A DNA stretch of 51,617 nucleotides from assembly GCF_000208925.1 (NCBI RefSeq), contig NW_001914904.1, forward strand, positions 29,725 through 81,341, written 5' to 3'. Source of the stretch: Entamoeba histolytica HM-1:IMSS. Lineage: Eukaryota; Evosea; Mastigamoebida; Endamoebidae. Below the pieces are notes generated by a model. It saw only the letters and a program-made list of their open reading frames with translations. It had not been told where the DNA came from and searched no databases. Shown here in pieces: positions 10,201 through 19,984 of the stretch; the first letter of the stretch is position 1, and each line of letters begins with the position of its first letter. The position numbers were made by a program, and so were the translations under genes.

Positions 10201-13028
10201 TTTAAAGTAAATCCGGGAATTGCATCTACTTGAATAAAATTTGAATCTCCATTAATAGTAATAATTGAATCAGCTGAACTTGATCTAATAGTAAATGTAT
10301 GTGATTTTGATTCAAATGTAATAGATGATTCTACAGTAAATTCTGTAACATTGTTTATAACGGAAATACTTGTTGATGATGGATCAATAGTTATAGTACA
10401 AGAAATGTCATTACTTCTCTTACAAGGACAAGAATAATCAATATTAAGATTTGATGAAGATAAAACATATTTGTTAGAATTAAAATAACATGAATGTGAT
10501 GAAAGTCCAATTTTATTACAGTCTTTAAAACCAGTTGGTAAAACAGCTTGTCCATCACAAGAAACTTTAACAGGATCTGAGACTTTTCTACTTTTAGTTA
10601 ATAAAATAATTTTATTTGAAACTGATGAAAGATTACCACTAATAGAAATTGGTATTTCTGAACTTTCTAAAATAAATAAAGGGATTGTGTTTAAAGAAGA
10701 AACAGTTTCTATTTTTTCAATAGAAAGACTTGTAACAGTTGGTTTAAGGACTAAAGACCCTGAAGTGGTTTCAGTGACTTTTTCTAATTGAACATTATTA
10801 TAATTGAAGGTAGTAACACTTGAAGGTATAATACTAAATTTATTTAACGCTCCATTGATAATTGTAGGTGATTGAAGGATTAAAATTGGAATAGATTCAG
10901 ATGATGGATTAATACTATTTATTTGAAGTTCAGTTGTGCCTTCAATAATTACAGTAGATTGACTTGTAATTTCTAATGTAGAAATTAGGTTAAAATTACT
11001 TAATGAAAGATCCCCATTGATAATTAATTTTCCTTCAATACTTGATACACTAGAAGCAGTTACTCTTGAAATAGTGTTTGGTATTTTAATAGAACATGCT
11101 GAACCACTACAAGGACAATATGAATATATAAAATTTGTTGGATAATTAATTCCATCCATTTCACATTCGACAGCTGTATTAATTGAGCCTTTAGGACAAA
11201 CTCTTAACAAATGTTCCAATCCAACTAATGAATAATCACTAAAGTTTTTTACATTTGAATCATAAATAAGAGAAGAAGCAACTAATTCAACACAAGATTG
11301 TAAAGGATGAGCAAATGTAATAGAAGAAAGATTTGTTAAAATTAATGGAGAAGAAATAAAAATTGGTTTTTGGTTAAGATTAGAATAATCTTCTAAAATA
11401 TTAAGTGTTTTTATATATAAATTTCCTTTAACTTCAATAGTAACTCCTTGTTCAATATTAACTTCATCACAATATAATTCAGTATCGATTGTATACCTTC
11501 TATCAGCAATAAAAGTACATATTTTAGCATTATGTCTTAATCCTTTAAGAGTTCTGTAACCATTTCCAGTAAATTTAATATTATTCCAATACCTAATAAA
11601 ATTATTTCCATCATAAATGCTTTTACTAATAATAAGATCTAATTGACTTGTTGGTTCTTTTGAAACCTCTTCACAATCAAATTGTTCAAAAATTGTTTCT
11701 GTTTCAACAGTACATTTACAACCTAAATAAGAGTCACTATCTTTATCCCCTGGACTTTTAACAAATCTTCTTATTGTATCTACTGTTCCACAAGTTGGTA
11801 AAACTTGAACAATTTTCTTATTTAATGTTTCAATAGATTCAAGTTTTTTTGCATCAATTTCATTAACAGTAGAAGCAAATAAAATAGTATTATCATCAAT
11901 ATATTCATCAACCATTACTTTTTCAAATGTTAAGTTTTTAAAATAATAATTAGCTGCAGTTTCAAATATTAATTCACCAGTAATATTTAAACCACCATAC
12001 ACTTTAAATGAAAATGATGGTAAAGAAAAGTCTGAATTAATTGTTAAAAAATCAACTCCATTAGCTGTTATAACTAAAGTTAATGATTCCATTCTTTGTG
12101 GAATAAGAAAATCTGACCAAGTAGTTGTATTAACTGTATCAAATTCTACATAAATATTTTCAATATTAAGAGAAAAATCATATAAATAAGATAAATAATG
12201 ACAGTCTGGATATTTTAAATTACCACTTGTTTTAATTTTTGGTTCTTTAGAAACTGGTTTACAAGAACAATCATTATAAGAACCTTTTGACCAATAACAT
12301 TGAACATATCTTTGAATTGAATTTCTTTCACAAATTGAAATCATTTTATAATTTCCATCATTTACTCCAGCACCTCCAATATAATAAGATGAAAATTGAT
12401 AAATACAATCTTTAGTAAATGATTTCCTAATTGTATTAATATATGGCTTGCTTGTTGTTTCAAGTGTATTATGAGTAGTATTAATACCATTAAAAAATAC
12501 AAAAGGTTCTGAATTTGTTCTTGTTAATTCAAATAGTTCATATGATTGAGTATAAATATATAAAGGAAAACTAGTTTTTGCACTAATTTTAGTAAACCCC
12601 CACGCTTCATTTTTATATGCAAAGAAATATACAAAATCTGATACAATATTTTCATTAGAAATACTCCATGAACATTTAATTGCTGTTTCTCCTAATGAAA
12701 TTGATTTTAATCCATGACCTTTTTCAAATATTATTTGTGTTGTTTTTTCCCAATCATTATTTACAAGTTGTTGTCTAATATTTATTGTATCGTTATTAAT
12801 TCCTGCTGATGTTCCACTTCGAAATGTATATGTAGGTGGTATTCCTGAATCTATTATTATTTGTGGTGGTGTTTTTAATTCACATATATTTGGTTTTGTT
12901 GTTGTTCCATATCCAAGTAATGTATTATTACTTTTAATATAACAAATGTCAAACCCATTGATTCTATTAACAAAATTGATAAATAAAATCAGTTGGATAA
13001 TTGACTTAAGACACGTTTTAATTCTCAT
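7203..13028 (-). CDS. CXXC-rich transmembrane kinase family protein, probable pseudokinase (1941 aa)
   Basis: This is a member of the Entamoeba transmembrane kinase (TMK) family. In order: a signal peptide (about residues 1-25); a large extracellular part with Ser/Thr/Asn-rich beta-type repeats (about 26-985); a furin-like Cys-rich region with many CxxC motifs (about 990-1490); one transmembrane helix (about 1505-1528) followed by basic residues; a beta-sandwich/MSP-like juxtamembrane region (about 1550-1670); and a tyrosine-kinase-like domain (about 1685-1941). The kinase domain keeps DFG (1822-1824), APE and the subdomain IX Asp. The catalytic loop, however, reads HYNIKPSN (Asn1799 where catalytic Asp is expected), and the usual VAxK lysine position is Arg1704 (VIVRN). 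No glycine-rich loop is evident. It is therefore likely a catalytically weak or dead surface receptor. It is a single intact frame of 5.8 kb. Confidence 0.9.
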   Translation of the reverse strand: MRIKTCLKSIIQLILFINFVNRINGFDICYIKSNNTLLGYGTTTKPNICELKTPPQIIIDSGIPPTYTFRSGTSAGINNDTINIRQQLVNNDWEKTTQIIFEKGHGLKSISLGETAIKCSWSISNENIVSDFVYFFAYKNEAWGFTKISAKTSFPLYIYTQSYELFELTRTNSEPFVFFNGINTTHNTLETTSKPYINTIRKSFTKDCIYQFSSYYIGGAGVNDGNYKMISICERNSIQRYVQCYWSKGSYNDCSCKPVSKEPKIKTSGNLKYPDCHYLSYLYDFSLNIENIYVEFDTVNTTTWSDFLIPQRMESLTLVITANGVDFLTINSDFSLPSFSFKVYGGLNITGELIFETAANYYFKNLTFEKVMVDEYIDDNTILFASTVNEIDAKKLESIETLNKKIVQVLPTCGTVDTIRRFVKSPGDKDSDSYLGCKCTVETETIFEQFDCEEVSKEPTSQLDLIISKSIYDGNNFIRYWNNIKFTGNGYRTLKGLRHNAKICTFIADRRYTIDTELYCDEVNIEQGVTIEVKGNLYIKTLNILEDYSNLNQKPIFISSPLILTNLSSITFAHPLQSCVELVASSLIYDSNVKNFSDYSLVGLEHLLRVCPKGSINTAVECEMDGINYPTNFIYSYCPCSGSACSIKIPNTISRVTASSVSSIEGKLIINGDLSLSNFNLISTLEITSQSTVIIEGTTELQINSINPSSESIPILILQSPTIINGALNKFSIIPSSVTTFNYNNVQLEKVTETTSGSLVLKPTVTSLSIEKIETVSSLNTIPLFILESSEIPISISGNLSSVSNKIILLTKSRKVSDPVKVSCDGQAVLPTGFKDCNKIGLSSHSCYFNSNKYVLSSSNLNIDYSCPCKRSNDISCTITIDPSSTSISVINNVTEFTVESSITFESKSHTFTIRSSSADSIITINGDSNFIQVDAIPGFTLKSTSQNNVLSSISQYTFSSVTTAKSNVFSLKKVTNNGVIVVSSLNNYCTVGQLNDNIFSCLICGDITANSNGICDERNPIERCSYLVNGYCKECEEGYYVEGERLGSQSCQALQPGCLRGNSKECFKCVNNKKIEGTSCVDVSDCSFYLNELCILCEEGKRSSNGQTCDTKCDESCKSCHSMKDNEVCNICNFELKYSKAFDDNKCTTGEGVDIVSPTYQISCSKGYSFDSLNSNKCNKCITGCSICEGGKCLQCEKKEDILFNGGCRSQELSKCKTINDNKCIECNEQEYYDITTGTCTKYDSTCKSVDYNGLCTSCTNKESYVELPERKKCVSKQQDIKCLSSLYGICYRCIQKYYPNGVKCEQCLEHCKLCSNEKQCDVCEDGYQLINSTCVSLTTEHCEHYGTLSCIKCESGYYLDTLKCTKCDSKCKECTSNNICSLCNEGYYLNNSKCISLEEANKKHCIKISKTGCIKCEIGYYNKDGECLSCNSIKPNCAVCNITSNKCIKCPEEYIMKEEGCVHYSTIPHCKQAIDGYCDKCDNWYALSYTRISCERYAEGGKIAAIIISIIILVSIIILIGIVIYLLYKRYQRHLEITRATGIFPLKHCNIELQTYPILPTIVCETTIIEFNDKMELNKEYSKGFYIGNKGETTVEIQFTIKEDQRYRIEFSPNNLVIKSKMCCLINVLIMPYCSFNIQQEFKCIIKENNNKKGELDFKFKANTIETYNIDPELIQYQNVLRANYEITISKAIYNNIPVIVRNIGCFELGIEEKKIYEEPLNILETFPSSNYLTKYIGKVLLKNTHLIITEFAPLGTLQDIINSKKNSINSVLKQRIVLDASKGIAILHAKNYLHYNIKPSNILLISTNINDQSLVKITDFGYHYNYKKFFNHRIEVSERPTYIAPEIFTGQKFTNKTDVYAFALTMFAILTLNEPYPLNEYPYPWSISKFVCVGRRLPQPSDMSKQMYDIISNSWEHCSADRFTIDEIVHELKKLSVN

Positions 13029-13407
13029 TTATCAAATTAAAATCTTTTTGAGATTATTTCTTTTTCGTTTCACCACTCCTCCCTTTTTTTTTTCTTCTCC
13101 CCTTTCTCTTTGTTTAAATTTATATTTCTCTTTTTTTTTTCATAGTATTTTTACTTAATGCTTTAAATTTATTATTTCATTATAATTTATTATTTATTTA
13201 TTTTGGATTTGAATCTTTCCTTTTTTGAATTAATTTTCTAAGTTGAAAAATCTTCTGACTTTTCCTTTTTCCGTAAAAATCAACAAAGTATTTCATTTTT
13301 ATTTTTAAATTATTTTTTTTTCTAAATGAGGTATAAGTCAAACTAAACCGAATTGATAATAAAACTATTCGTATTAAAAATAAACTATTTGCTAAATAAA
13401 ACAATTC
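13029..13407. other. Spacer between the TMK and DENN genes
   Basis: It holds the upstream region of the giant kinase (A/G-rich when read on the minus strand) and the DENN gene 3' end. A 68-codon open frame here (13404-13198, minus) starts just after the DENN stop codon, is compositionally poor and is not taken as a gene. Confidence 0.5.
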
Positions 13408-16383
13408 TTATTCTTCAGTAAGATAAACGGCATTATACAATTCTCTCATTTTAGACAAAGCTCTTTCTTTATTACTTTCAATACTCTCTGTTATAATATT
13501 ACAGCTAGAAAGTGCAATTTCCTCTATTTCTTTTCTTATTTTTTCATCGAATCTAAATTGACTTAAAGAATATCCAACAAATTTCTTGATAGTTCTATCA
13601 CTTACTTGAACAATGTGCATAGTCTCTAATAATGATTTCATACTAATTTTGATTCTTTGTGTCTCTTCATCTCTAAACCTATCTTGTTGTTCTTTATTAA
13701 ATAAATTCCATCTTGATGGAAGATCTAACCCATACACCTCTTTATATATAAGTTCTTTGTCTATACAACAGAGTTTTGTAAACATGTTATTCCATACATC
13801 CATTTGGTTCCAAATATCTAGTTCACTTAATAATGGAAGTAAGGTAATTCTTTTTTTCCCTTCAATCTTAAAGTATAGTTTCGATGATTCAATAATATGT
13901 TGTGGTGTCATATAGTCTTTTTGAGAATATGCATATGTTGCTTCCTGTCGAAGAATATCACCAATTACAGCATAAACTATATTATTTATTCTACCTTCCA
14001 TTTTGTTAATACAAAACGATGTGTATTTACTCATTAGTCGTTGTGTAAATATTTTTCTTCCTTCAACTTGTGATAAAAAATTAAATAACAAATCTGTGTC
14101 AAGACTCTTTGTTGTTCCTTCATTCATCATTACTAATATTCCAATTTGAATATCACTAAATTGTATTATATCATTATTAAAAACTTCTCTTACTCTTTGT
14201 TTTTTAAATCCTTCTAAATGATTATGATACATTTTTGGTTCTAATTGTGAATTAACCACAGTATTTCTTACTCTTAATGATTTAAGTTTACCACAGTCCA
14301 ATACTAATGTATTAATTGGAGATACTTCAAGACTCTTTTCTGTTGATGTTTGAATAATTGAAGTAATAGGATGATATTCTTTTGAATACATTTGAATCAG
14401 TTCATTAGTATTAATCAAATAAATATTATTTATTTGCCAGTCTTCAAATATATGGTCATGTCTTTTTGGGAAATTTTGAAGGAAGAATGAAAAGTGTTGA
14501 GATTCAAATAATGCTTTCAAGAAGTCTCTTCTGTCTGATGGTTGATTATAAATAAATTCTTCTGAAGAAAAAACTACAGACTCTTTATCTGCAATCCAAG
14601 TATATCCAATATAATCTCTATATTCATTTAACATAACATTAATAAATTTAAATAATATAATTCTAACTGCACAATTAAATTCTTCACTTTTATGTAAATA
14701 ATATTTTTCATCAAATATATCTGAATTAATATTGCCATTTGAATATTCTCTTTTATTAAAAACATCTTTAAGTTCATGATATACTGTATTTATCAATTTT
14801 GGAACTTCTCTTATTATTCCTTTTGACTTTACTACTCCACTGTCTAAATCAACATACACTACTTCTTCATTTTTAATAATTTTTTCTACATCTTCTTTAT
14901 ATTCTGATGGCACTCCCATTAAATATGTCATTGGAGAACTTACATAATCAATTAACGAATAAGGTAATGAATCAATACAAATATTACACCATTCAAATGG
15001 AAATAATAATGATTTTAAATTTTCTATTGAATATACTAATGCAGTTTTTGATGTACTTGTAATTATTACTTTTTCTTCTTCTAATAATGCTAGCCATACA
15101 GCAAGTACTCCATCAATTCCAATCATTTCAAATAATGGAAGAATACTAGTAGGTATTGGTGGTAATCCATTTAAACAAGGGAGTTGAATTTCAATCTTAA
15201 ATCCTAATTGTCCAAAATCATATGAATATAAATTTCCAAATGATGGTTTTCCAGTCATAAAAATTACTTGGTGACAATAATCTGTAAATTTCATATCATT
15301 TTCTACATTTATTTCATATAATGACTTTAACCATTTCCTCATAAATGTATGTAATGGAAAATCACTTGTTACTCCAACAGCATATGGTGCATATAACTCA
15401 TCAGGTGTTTTTGGAATAATTTCTTGGATTTTTTTAATCATTTCTTTTTCAATTTTAAAATAAGCAATTAAGAAACATGCATATTTGGTATTAGCCATGG
15501 CATCTGTCATAACAAATGGTACAACGTTTATATTTTTGTTTGTTCTACTTACTCTTAACCCATCTCCAAAACAAAAATTCCAAATATTTAATGGAACTAT
15601 TTTACCTCCATTATTTGGTGGATAACAATTTGTAATAACTCCTGTTAATCCTACTTGTTCTATGTCGTTAAATGTTGCTTGTTCATTATTCATAAAATGA
15701 AGAAGGTCTTCTGCAATATCCCCTACTGTAACTGTAAACACTGCTGAAAATAATCCACATGCTTCAACTGTTTCTCTATCTTTTACCGATGGAAGTTGTG
15801 GCATAAATTTTTTTCTATGAACATGACCCAAAGATAAGTAATTTTGTGGTTTATAACATAAATTAAGTTCTTCAATTGATGACGTTAAAAGAGAAAACTT
15901 TTCACTTGACCTTTCGCTTGACCTTTTTGACTCTTCCCCAATAATCAATTTCTTCTCATTTTCTCTCGACAATCTCTTAAATGTTATAACTAATTTCCCA
16001 ACTTCAACAGAAGAATAAGAAAAAACAGTGTATTTTTCTGTTGTTTCTACATTTATTCCTAACCGTTTTAATGACACTCTTACAATTCCAAGAATATGTT
16101 TTTGATTTAATTTATTATGTTTACATACTTCAATCTGTAAAATATTCGTTTTTTCTGGAACTGAAACTATCCACCGTTCATTAAAAACAGGTTTATTTCC
16201 AACTTTTGTTAATGATCTGTACTTCTTGTCATCAATCTTACAAACACAATATAATCCTGTTTCTAACGGATTAAATACTCCCGAATGTATTACAATAACT
16301 AAAATATAATTTGTTGGTTTTGTTTGTAGATTGGGATTGTATGTTGTTGTTGGGTTTTTATCTATAAACGTTTTCCTCATCAT
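13408..16383 (-). CDS. C2-DENN domain Rab regulator (991 aa)
   Basis: DENN proteins are exchange factors that activate Rab GTPases in vesicle traffic. A C2-like domain lies at about residues 25-130 (YILVIVIHSG..., NERW...). A uDENN-like part follows at about 205-330, then cDENN at about 365-520 with the strongly typical LLEEEKVIITS and LLFPFEW...PYSLIDYVSSPMTYLMGV blocks, and dDENN at about 585-650. The last 300 residues are mostly helical and unassigned. The Met-Met start gives an N-terminus leading directly into the C2 region. The Rab target cannot be told. E. histolytica has many Rabs and several DENN proteins, which fits phagocytosis and secretion roles. Confidence 0.88.
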   Translation of the reverse strand: MMRKTFIDKNPTTTYNPNLQTKPTNYILVIVIHSGVFNPLETGLYCVCKIDDKKYRSLTKVGNKPVFNERWIVSVPEKTNILQIEVCKHNKLNQKHILGIVRVSLKRLGINVETTEKYTVFSYSSVEVGKLVITFKRLSRENEKKLIIGEESKRSSERSSEKFSLLTSSIEELNLCYKPQNYLSLGHVHRKKFMPQLPSVKDRETVEACGLFSAVFTVTVGDIAEDLLHFMNNEQATFNDIEQVGLTGVITNCYPPNNGGKIVPLNIWNFCFGDGLRVSRTNKNINVVPFVMTDAMANTKYACFLIAYFKIEKEMIKKIQEIIPKTPDELYAPYAVGVTSDFPLHTFMRKWLKSLYEINVENDMKFTDYCHQVIFMTGKPSFGNLYSYDFGQLGFKIEIQLPCLNGLPPIPTSILPLFEMIGIDGVLAVWLALLEEEKVIITSTSKTALVYSIENLKSLLFPFEWCNICIDSLPYSLIDYVSSPMTYLMGVPSEYKEDVEKIIKNEEVVYVDLDSGVVKSKGIIREVPKLINTVYHELKDVFNKREYSNGNINSDIFDEKYYLHKSEEFNCAVRIILFKFINVMLNEYRDYIGYTWIADKESVVFSSEEFIYNQPSDRRDFLKALFESQHFSFFLQNFPKRHDHIFEDWQINNIYLINTNELIQMYSKEYHPITSIIQTSTEKSLEVSPINTLVLDCGKLKSLRVRNTVVNSQLEPKMYHNHLEGFKKQRVREVFNNDIIQFSDIQIGILVMMNEGTTKSLDTDLLFNFLSQVEGRKIFTQRLMSKYTSFCINKMEGRINNIVYAVIGDILRQEATYAYSQKDYMTPQHIIESSKLYFKIEGKKRITLLPLLSELDIWNQMDVWNNMFTKLCCIDKELIYKEVYGLDLPSRWNLFNKEQQDRFRDEETQRIKISMKSLLETMHIVQVSDRTIKKFVGYSLSQFRFDEKIRKEIEEIALSSCNIITESIESNKERALSKMRELYNAVYLTEE

Positions 16384-16649
16384 TTCTTCTACAAGACTTA
16401 TTTTTTTTTAAGATGACTTTTTCAGAACGGAATATGCTATTCTGAATATCTTCTATAAATAATTTGAATTTAGTCTTAATAAAAAATGACAATTTAATAA
16501 CTAATAACGTAAAAATGTAAAAATGACATGAAAATAATGGCTTATTCAAAAAAATCATTGTGCTACACCAAACAATAGAAAATGAAAAAATTACATTTCT
16601 TCAAAACCAAATACATGGATTAAACAAACAACTTCAATCAATTCAAGTC

Positions 16650-16847
16650 ATGTTAGGAGAATTAAATAAGACTAATAAAGAAATAACACCAAATGCAACG
16701 ATAATACTTAAACAATGCGGAGTATCATCTCCATTATATGCTGGGAGAAATGTGAATGATTTATCAACAATCAAACAATATGTTTATCATGACTTGACGA
16801 AATGTGTTGCACGGCTTCATGTTTGTTTTAAAAAAAGAAAGATTTAA
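16650..16847 (+). CDS. Possible small protein (65 aa), start uncertain
   Basis: An open frame runs from 16527 to a stop at 16847, but its first ATG is at 16650; the upstream part encodes coiled-coil-like sequence (EKITFLQNQIHGLNKQL) without a start codon. Either the gene begins at 16650, or an upstream exon is missing, or a non-ATG start is used. The encoded segment has better codon texture than the surrounding A-rich sequence, with ILKQCGVSSPLYAGR and Cys/His residues near the end. No family was recognised. It is divergent from the DENN gene and 270 bp upstream of NOG1. Confidence 0.3.
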   Translation: MLGELNKTNKEITPNATIILKQCGVSSPLYAGRNVNDLSTIKQYVYHDLTKCVARLHVCFKKRKI

Positions 16848-17118
16848 TAAGATTAAAGAATTGACAAAATAGCGAAGAGTCAAAATGCTAGAAAATAACA
16901 ACAATTCATGTGACGTAACACTAATTCCATAAAGACAGTACTGAAAGGTTAGAATAGACAAGTTAAAAGGAAAACGTCAAAAGAAGAAACTATAAAGAAT
17001 AATAAAAAAAAAGGAAATATGAAACGAGATAAAAATAGAGAAACAGGGTTTAAAAAAGAAAAAGAAAAAAGATTTACCCTTAAAACAAAAAAAAAGATAA
17101 TAGAGTAAATTCAGTACC

Positions 17119-19089
17119 ATGCCATTGTATACATTTAAAAAAATTACGCCTGTTCCTACATCAAATGAATTACAAGATGTAGTACTTAGTGGGACTAATA
17201 AACATACTCCAACTGTTGTTCATAAACAATATGCTATCCATCGAATTCGTGCATTTTATATGAGAAAGGTTAAATATTGTTCACAATCATATCATGATAA
17301 ATTAGCATTAATATTAGATGAGTTTCCATTACTTGATGATCTTCATCCATTTTATGGAGATTTATTGAATGTTCTCTATGATAGAGATCATTATAAACTT
17401 GCATTAGCACAACTTTCTATTGCAAAGAAATTAATTGATTCAATTGGAACCGAATATTGTAAATATTTGAAATATGCAGATTCATTATACCGATGTAAAC
17501 AATTAAAACGTGCTGCTCTTGGTCGTATGACATCTGTTATTAAACAACAAAGTGCATCACTTGCATATTTAGAACAAGTAAGACAACATTTAGGAAGACT
17601 TCCAAGTATTGATCCAGTTTCAAAATCATTAATTCTTGCAGGATTTCCAAATGTTGGAAAATCATCATTAATGAATGTTATTACAAATGCAAATGTTGAT
17701 GTTCAACCATACGCATTTACTACTAAATCATTATTTATTGGACATACTGATTTTAATTATACACAATGGCAAGTAATTGATACACCAGGTATTCTTGACC
17801 ATCCATTAGAAGAAAGAAATGTTATTGAAATGCAATCCATAACAGCACTTGCACATTTACCATGTTGTGTATTATATCTTATGGATGTTAGTGGAAGTTG
17901 TGGATATACTATTCAACAACAAGCACAATTATTTAAAACAATGAGACCATTATTTAGTCAAAAACCTGTTGTTCTTGTATTAAATAAAATTGATATTTGT
18001 CCAATCAATCAATTAGAAGAAGAAGAAAGAAAAATTATTGAAGAAATTAAAGGAATGTCAACATTATGTTGTGAATGTTCATGTTATAAACCAGAACTTT
18101 ATGGAGAATTAAAAACAAAAGCATGTGGATTATTGAAAGAAACAGTAGCTCAAGATCGATTTAGTGGAAAGAAAGGAGAATTATTGTTAAATAAATTAAG
18201 AGTCACTATGCCAAAGAAAAGAGATGATATTGCAAGACCTGCTGTTGCAGCTCCAGTCATAAAAGAAATGGAAACTGATGAAATTGAACCAGAAATGACA
18301 CAATGTCAAAAAGAATTAATTAAATATCAACATGACTTTGAAGCATATGAACGAGGAGAAATTCCATGGTCAGAATATATGAAAGAAAGAGAAAAATATA
18401 TTTTGGATAATGATGAATGGAGATATGATGTTATTCCAGAAATTGTAGATGGTATGAATATTGCAGATTATGTTGATCCAGATATTGAAAAGAAATTAGA
18501 AGAATTAGAAAAAGAAGAACAAGAACAATTACTTACAGCTACTATGGAATTTGATGATTCAATGAAATTAAGTGAAGAAGATCAAAAATTATATGAAGAG
18601 ATTGTTGAAGCACAAGGAGTGTTAAAAGCAGTTAGTAAAGCAAAGAAAGGAAATGAAAATAATAGAATTGAAAATATGACTAGAGGAAGAAGTAGAAATG
18701 AATTAAAAGAACATTTAGAAGATTTAGGTATAGATACAGAAACAGCACATGAAACATCAAAATTAGCTAAAAGTAAATCAAGAAGTAGAACTAAAAGTGT
18801 TAAAAGAGGAAGAGATGTTCCATTTATGGAAGAAGAAGAAACTGATGATAAAAGAGGTAGATCAAATAGTAGAAAACGAAGTAGGTCTAATTCCTTAATT
18901 AGAAAAGGAGAAGAACATTCAATGCCACGACAAGAAATGAGAGACAAAGCAGAAAGATTACGTAGAAAAGCAATTGATGCTTTACATCGACAAAGTAGGA
19001 CTGGTGAATCAGATAGAAAACATGATATTGAACGTCCAAAATGGTTATTAGCTGGAAAAAGAACAGCTGGAACACACGATTGGAGATAA
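17119..19089 (+). CDS. NOG1: Nucleolar GTP-binding protein NOG1 (656 aa)
   Basis: NOG1 is an Obg-family GTPase that binds late nucleolar pre-60S particles and is needed for their maturation and export. The N-terminal helical domain (MPLYTFKKITPVPTSNEL) is nearly diagnostic. The G domain starts near residue 170 with G1 GFPNVGKSS (about 175-183), G3 DTPG (about 220) and G4 NKID (about 290). The C-terminal third is charged, with Arg/Ser-rich repeats and a basic tail expected to contact rRNA. The length is normal (yeast 647). It lies near RLP24, which in yeast recruits Nog1 to pre-60S particles. The ATG is preceded by an A-rich leader. Confidence 0.96.
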   Translation: MPLYTFKKITPVPTSNELQDVVLSGTNKHTPTVVHKQYAIHRIRAFYMRKVKYCSQSYHDKLALILDEFPLLDDLHPFYGDLLNVLYDRDHYKLALAQLSIAKKLIDSIGTEYCKYLKYADSLYRCKQLKRAALGRMTSVIKQQSASLAYLEQVRQHLGRLPSIDPVSKSLILAGFPNVGKSSLMNVITNANVDVQPYAFTTKSLFIGHTDFNYTQWQVIDTPGILDHPLEERNVIEMQSITALAHLPCCVLYLMDVSGSCGYTIQQQAQLFKTMRPLFSQKPVVLVLNKIDICPINQLEEEERKIIEEIKGMSTLCCECSCYKPELYGELKTKACGLLKETVAQDRFSGKKGELLLNKLRVTMPKKRDDIARPAVAAPVIKEMETDEIEPEMTQCQKELIKYQHDFEAYERGEIPWSEYMKEREKYILDNDEWRYDVIPEIVDGMNIADYVDPDIEKKLEELEKEEQEQLLTATMEFDDSMKLSEEDQKLYEEIVEAQGVLKAVSKAKKGNENNRIENMTRGRSRNELKEHLEDLGIDTETAHETSKLAKSKSRSRTKSVKRGRDVPFMEEEETDDKRGRSNSRKRSRSNSLIRKGEEHSMPRQEMRDKAERLRRKAIDALHRQSRTGESDRKHDIERPKWLLAGKRTAGTHDWR

Positions 19090-19184
19090 AAAGAGTATCT
19101 ATTAATTTGATTGATTTTTATTCATTTAATAATAATTTATTTGTATTAATAATAAATAAAAGAATAAAATTAAATATGAATTAA

Positions 19185-19844
19185 TTATTGATAATCTTTC
19201 TTAAGTTGATATTCTTTCATACTTGATGTTGGTGATTGAACTAAATCACAAATCTTTTTAAGTTGTTCTTTTAAATATTGTTCTGGTTGTTTTAATTCTA
19301 AGTTTAACATATTAAATGTATATGTTGGTTTAATCTTAAACATTGATAATATTCTATCTGTTAATTCAGTTTCATTCATTCTAACTCTTTTATCAACAAT
19401 AGTATCTTCTCTTTTTCTATAAATATTAATTGGTTTATGTGGAATTTCATCTTCTGAACTTTCATCATTAATGACTAATTTTGGTTTTTGTTGTTTTATT
19501 ATAATATCATTTCTTCTAACTATTGGTTTTAAATACATTTCTGATTTTCCATAATTTTTAAATGCTTGATTTGTTTGTTTAAGAATAAAAATTGGGTCTT
19601 TACATTGTGTTTTAAATAAATCATACTTTTTCTTTGTTTGTTCATCTTCTATACTTAATTCTACTAATTCACCATATTGATTAAGTCCAATTGAATCATT
19701 AAGATTATTTCCTTTTCTAAAATGTTCAACAAGCATTTTATTTAATTGAATAACATATAATCTTTTTCTTCTATCACTATTTTCAATAGGTTTTAATTTT
19801 GGTCTCATGTCTTCAAAAATATCTTTTTGTGGTTTATTTTCCAT
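19185..19844 (-). CDS. GTF2F2: TFIIF beta subunit-like protein (219 aa)
   Basis: The C-terminal 70 residues match the winged-helix domain of the TFIIF small subunit (RAP30): a basic start (RVRMNETELTDRILSMF), a central YTFNMLN helix, the KQPEQYLKEQLKKIC core that parallels KQPVVYLKEILKEI in animals, and a YQLKKDY end. The N-terminal dimerisation part is divergent and shorter than in humans (249 aa). The role is inferred to be in RNA polymerase II initiation. Entamoeba general transcription factors are known to be divergent. It converges on NOG1 with 95 bp between stop codons. Confidence 0.75.
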   Translation of the reverse strand: MENKPQKDIFEDMRPKLKPIENSDRRKRLYVIQLNKMLVEHFRKGNNLNDSIGLNQYGELVELSIEDEQTKKKYDLFKTQCKDPIFILKQTNQAFKNYGKSEMYLKPIVRRNDIIIKQQKPKLVINDESSEDEIPHKPINIYRKREDTIVDKRVRMNETELTDRILSMFKIKPTYTFNMLNLELKQPEQYLKEQLKKICDLVQSPTSSMKEYQLKKDYQ

Positions 19845-19984
19845 GTTAGAATTATGTAATTCTTTCTTAGTTGTTTTTTCTTTGTTTTTTTTTAAAACTT
19901 CTCTTATATTAATTAAAAATTTCGTATAATAAATAAAAGAAAATCAATCAGTTACACCTCTTCTTATCAATGTATCATTATTAC

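Noticed and set aside
13198..13404. 68-codon minus-strand open frame after the DENN gene
   Set aside because: It starts three bases after the DENN stop codon, has no promoter space, and its sequence is typical AT-rich noise.
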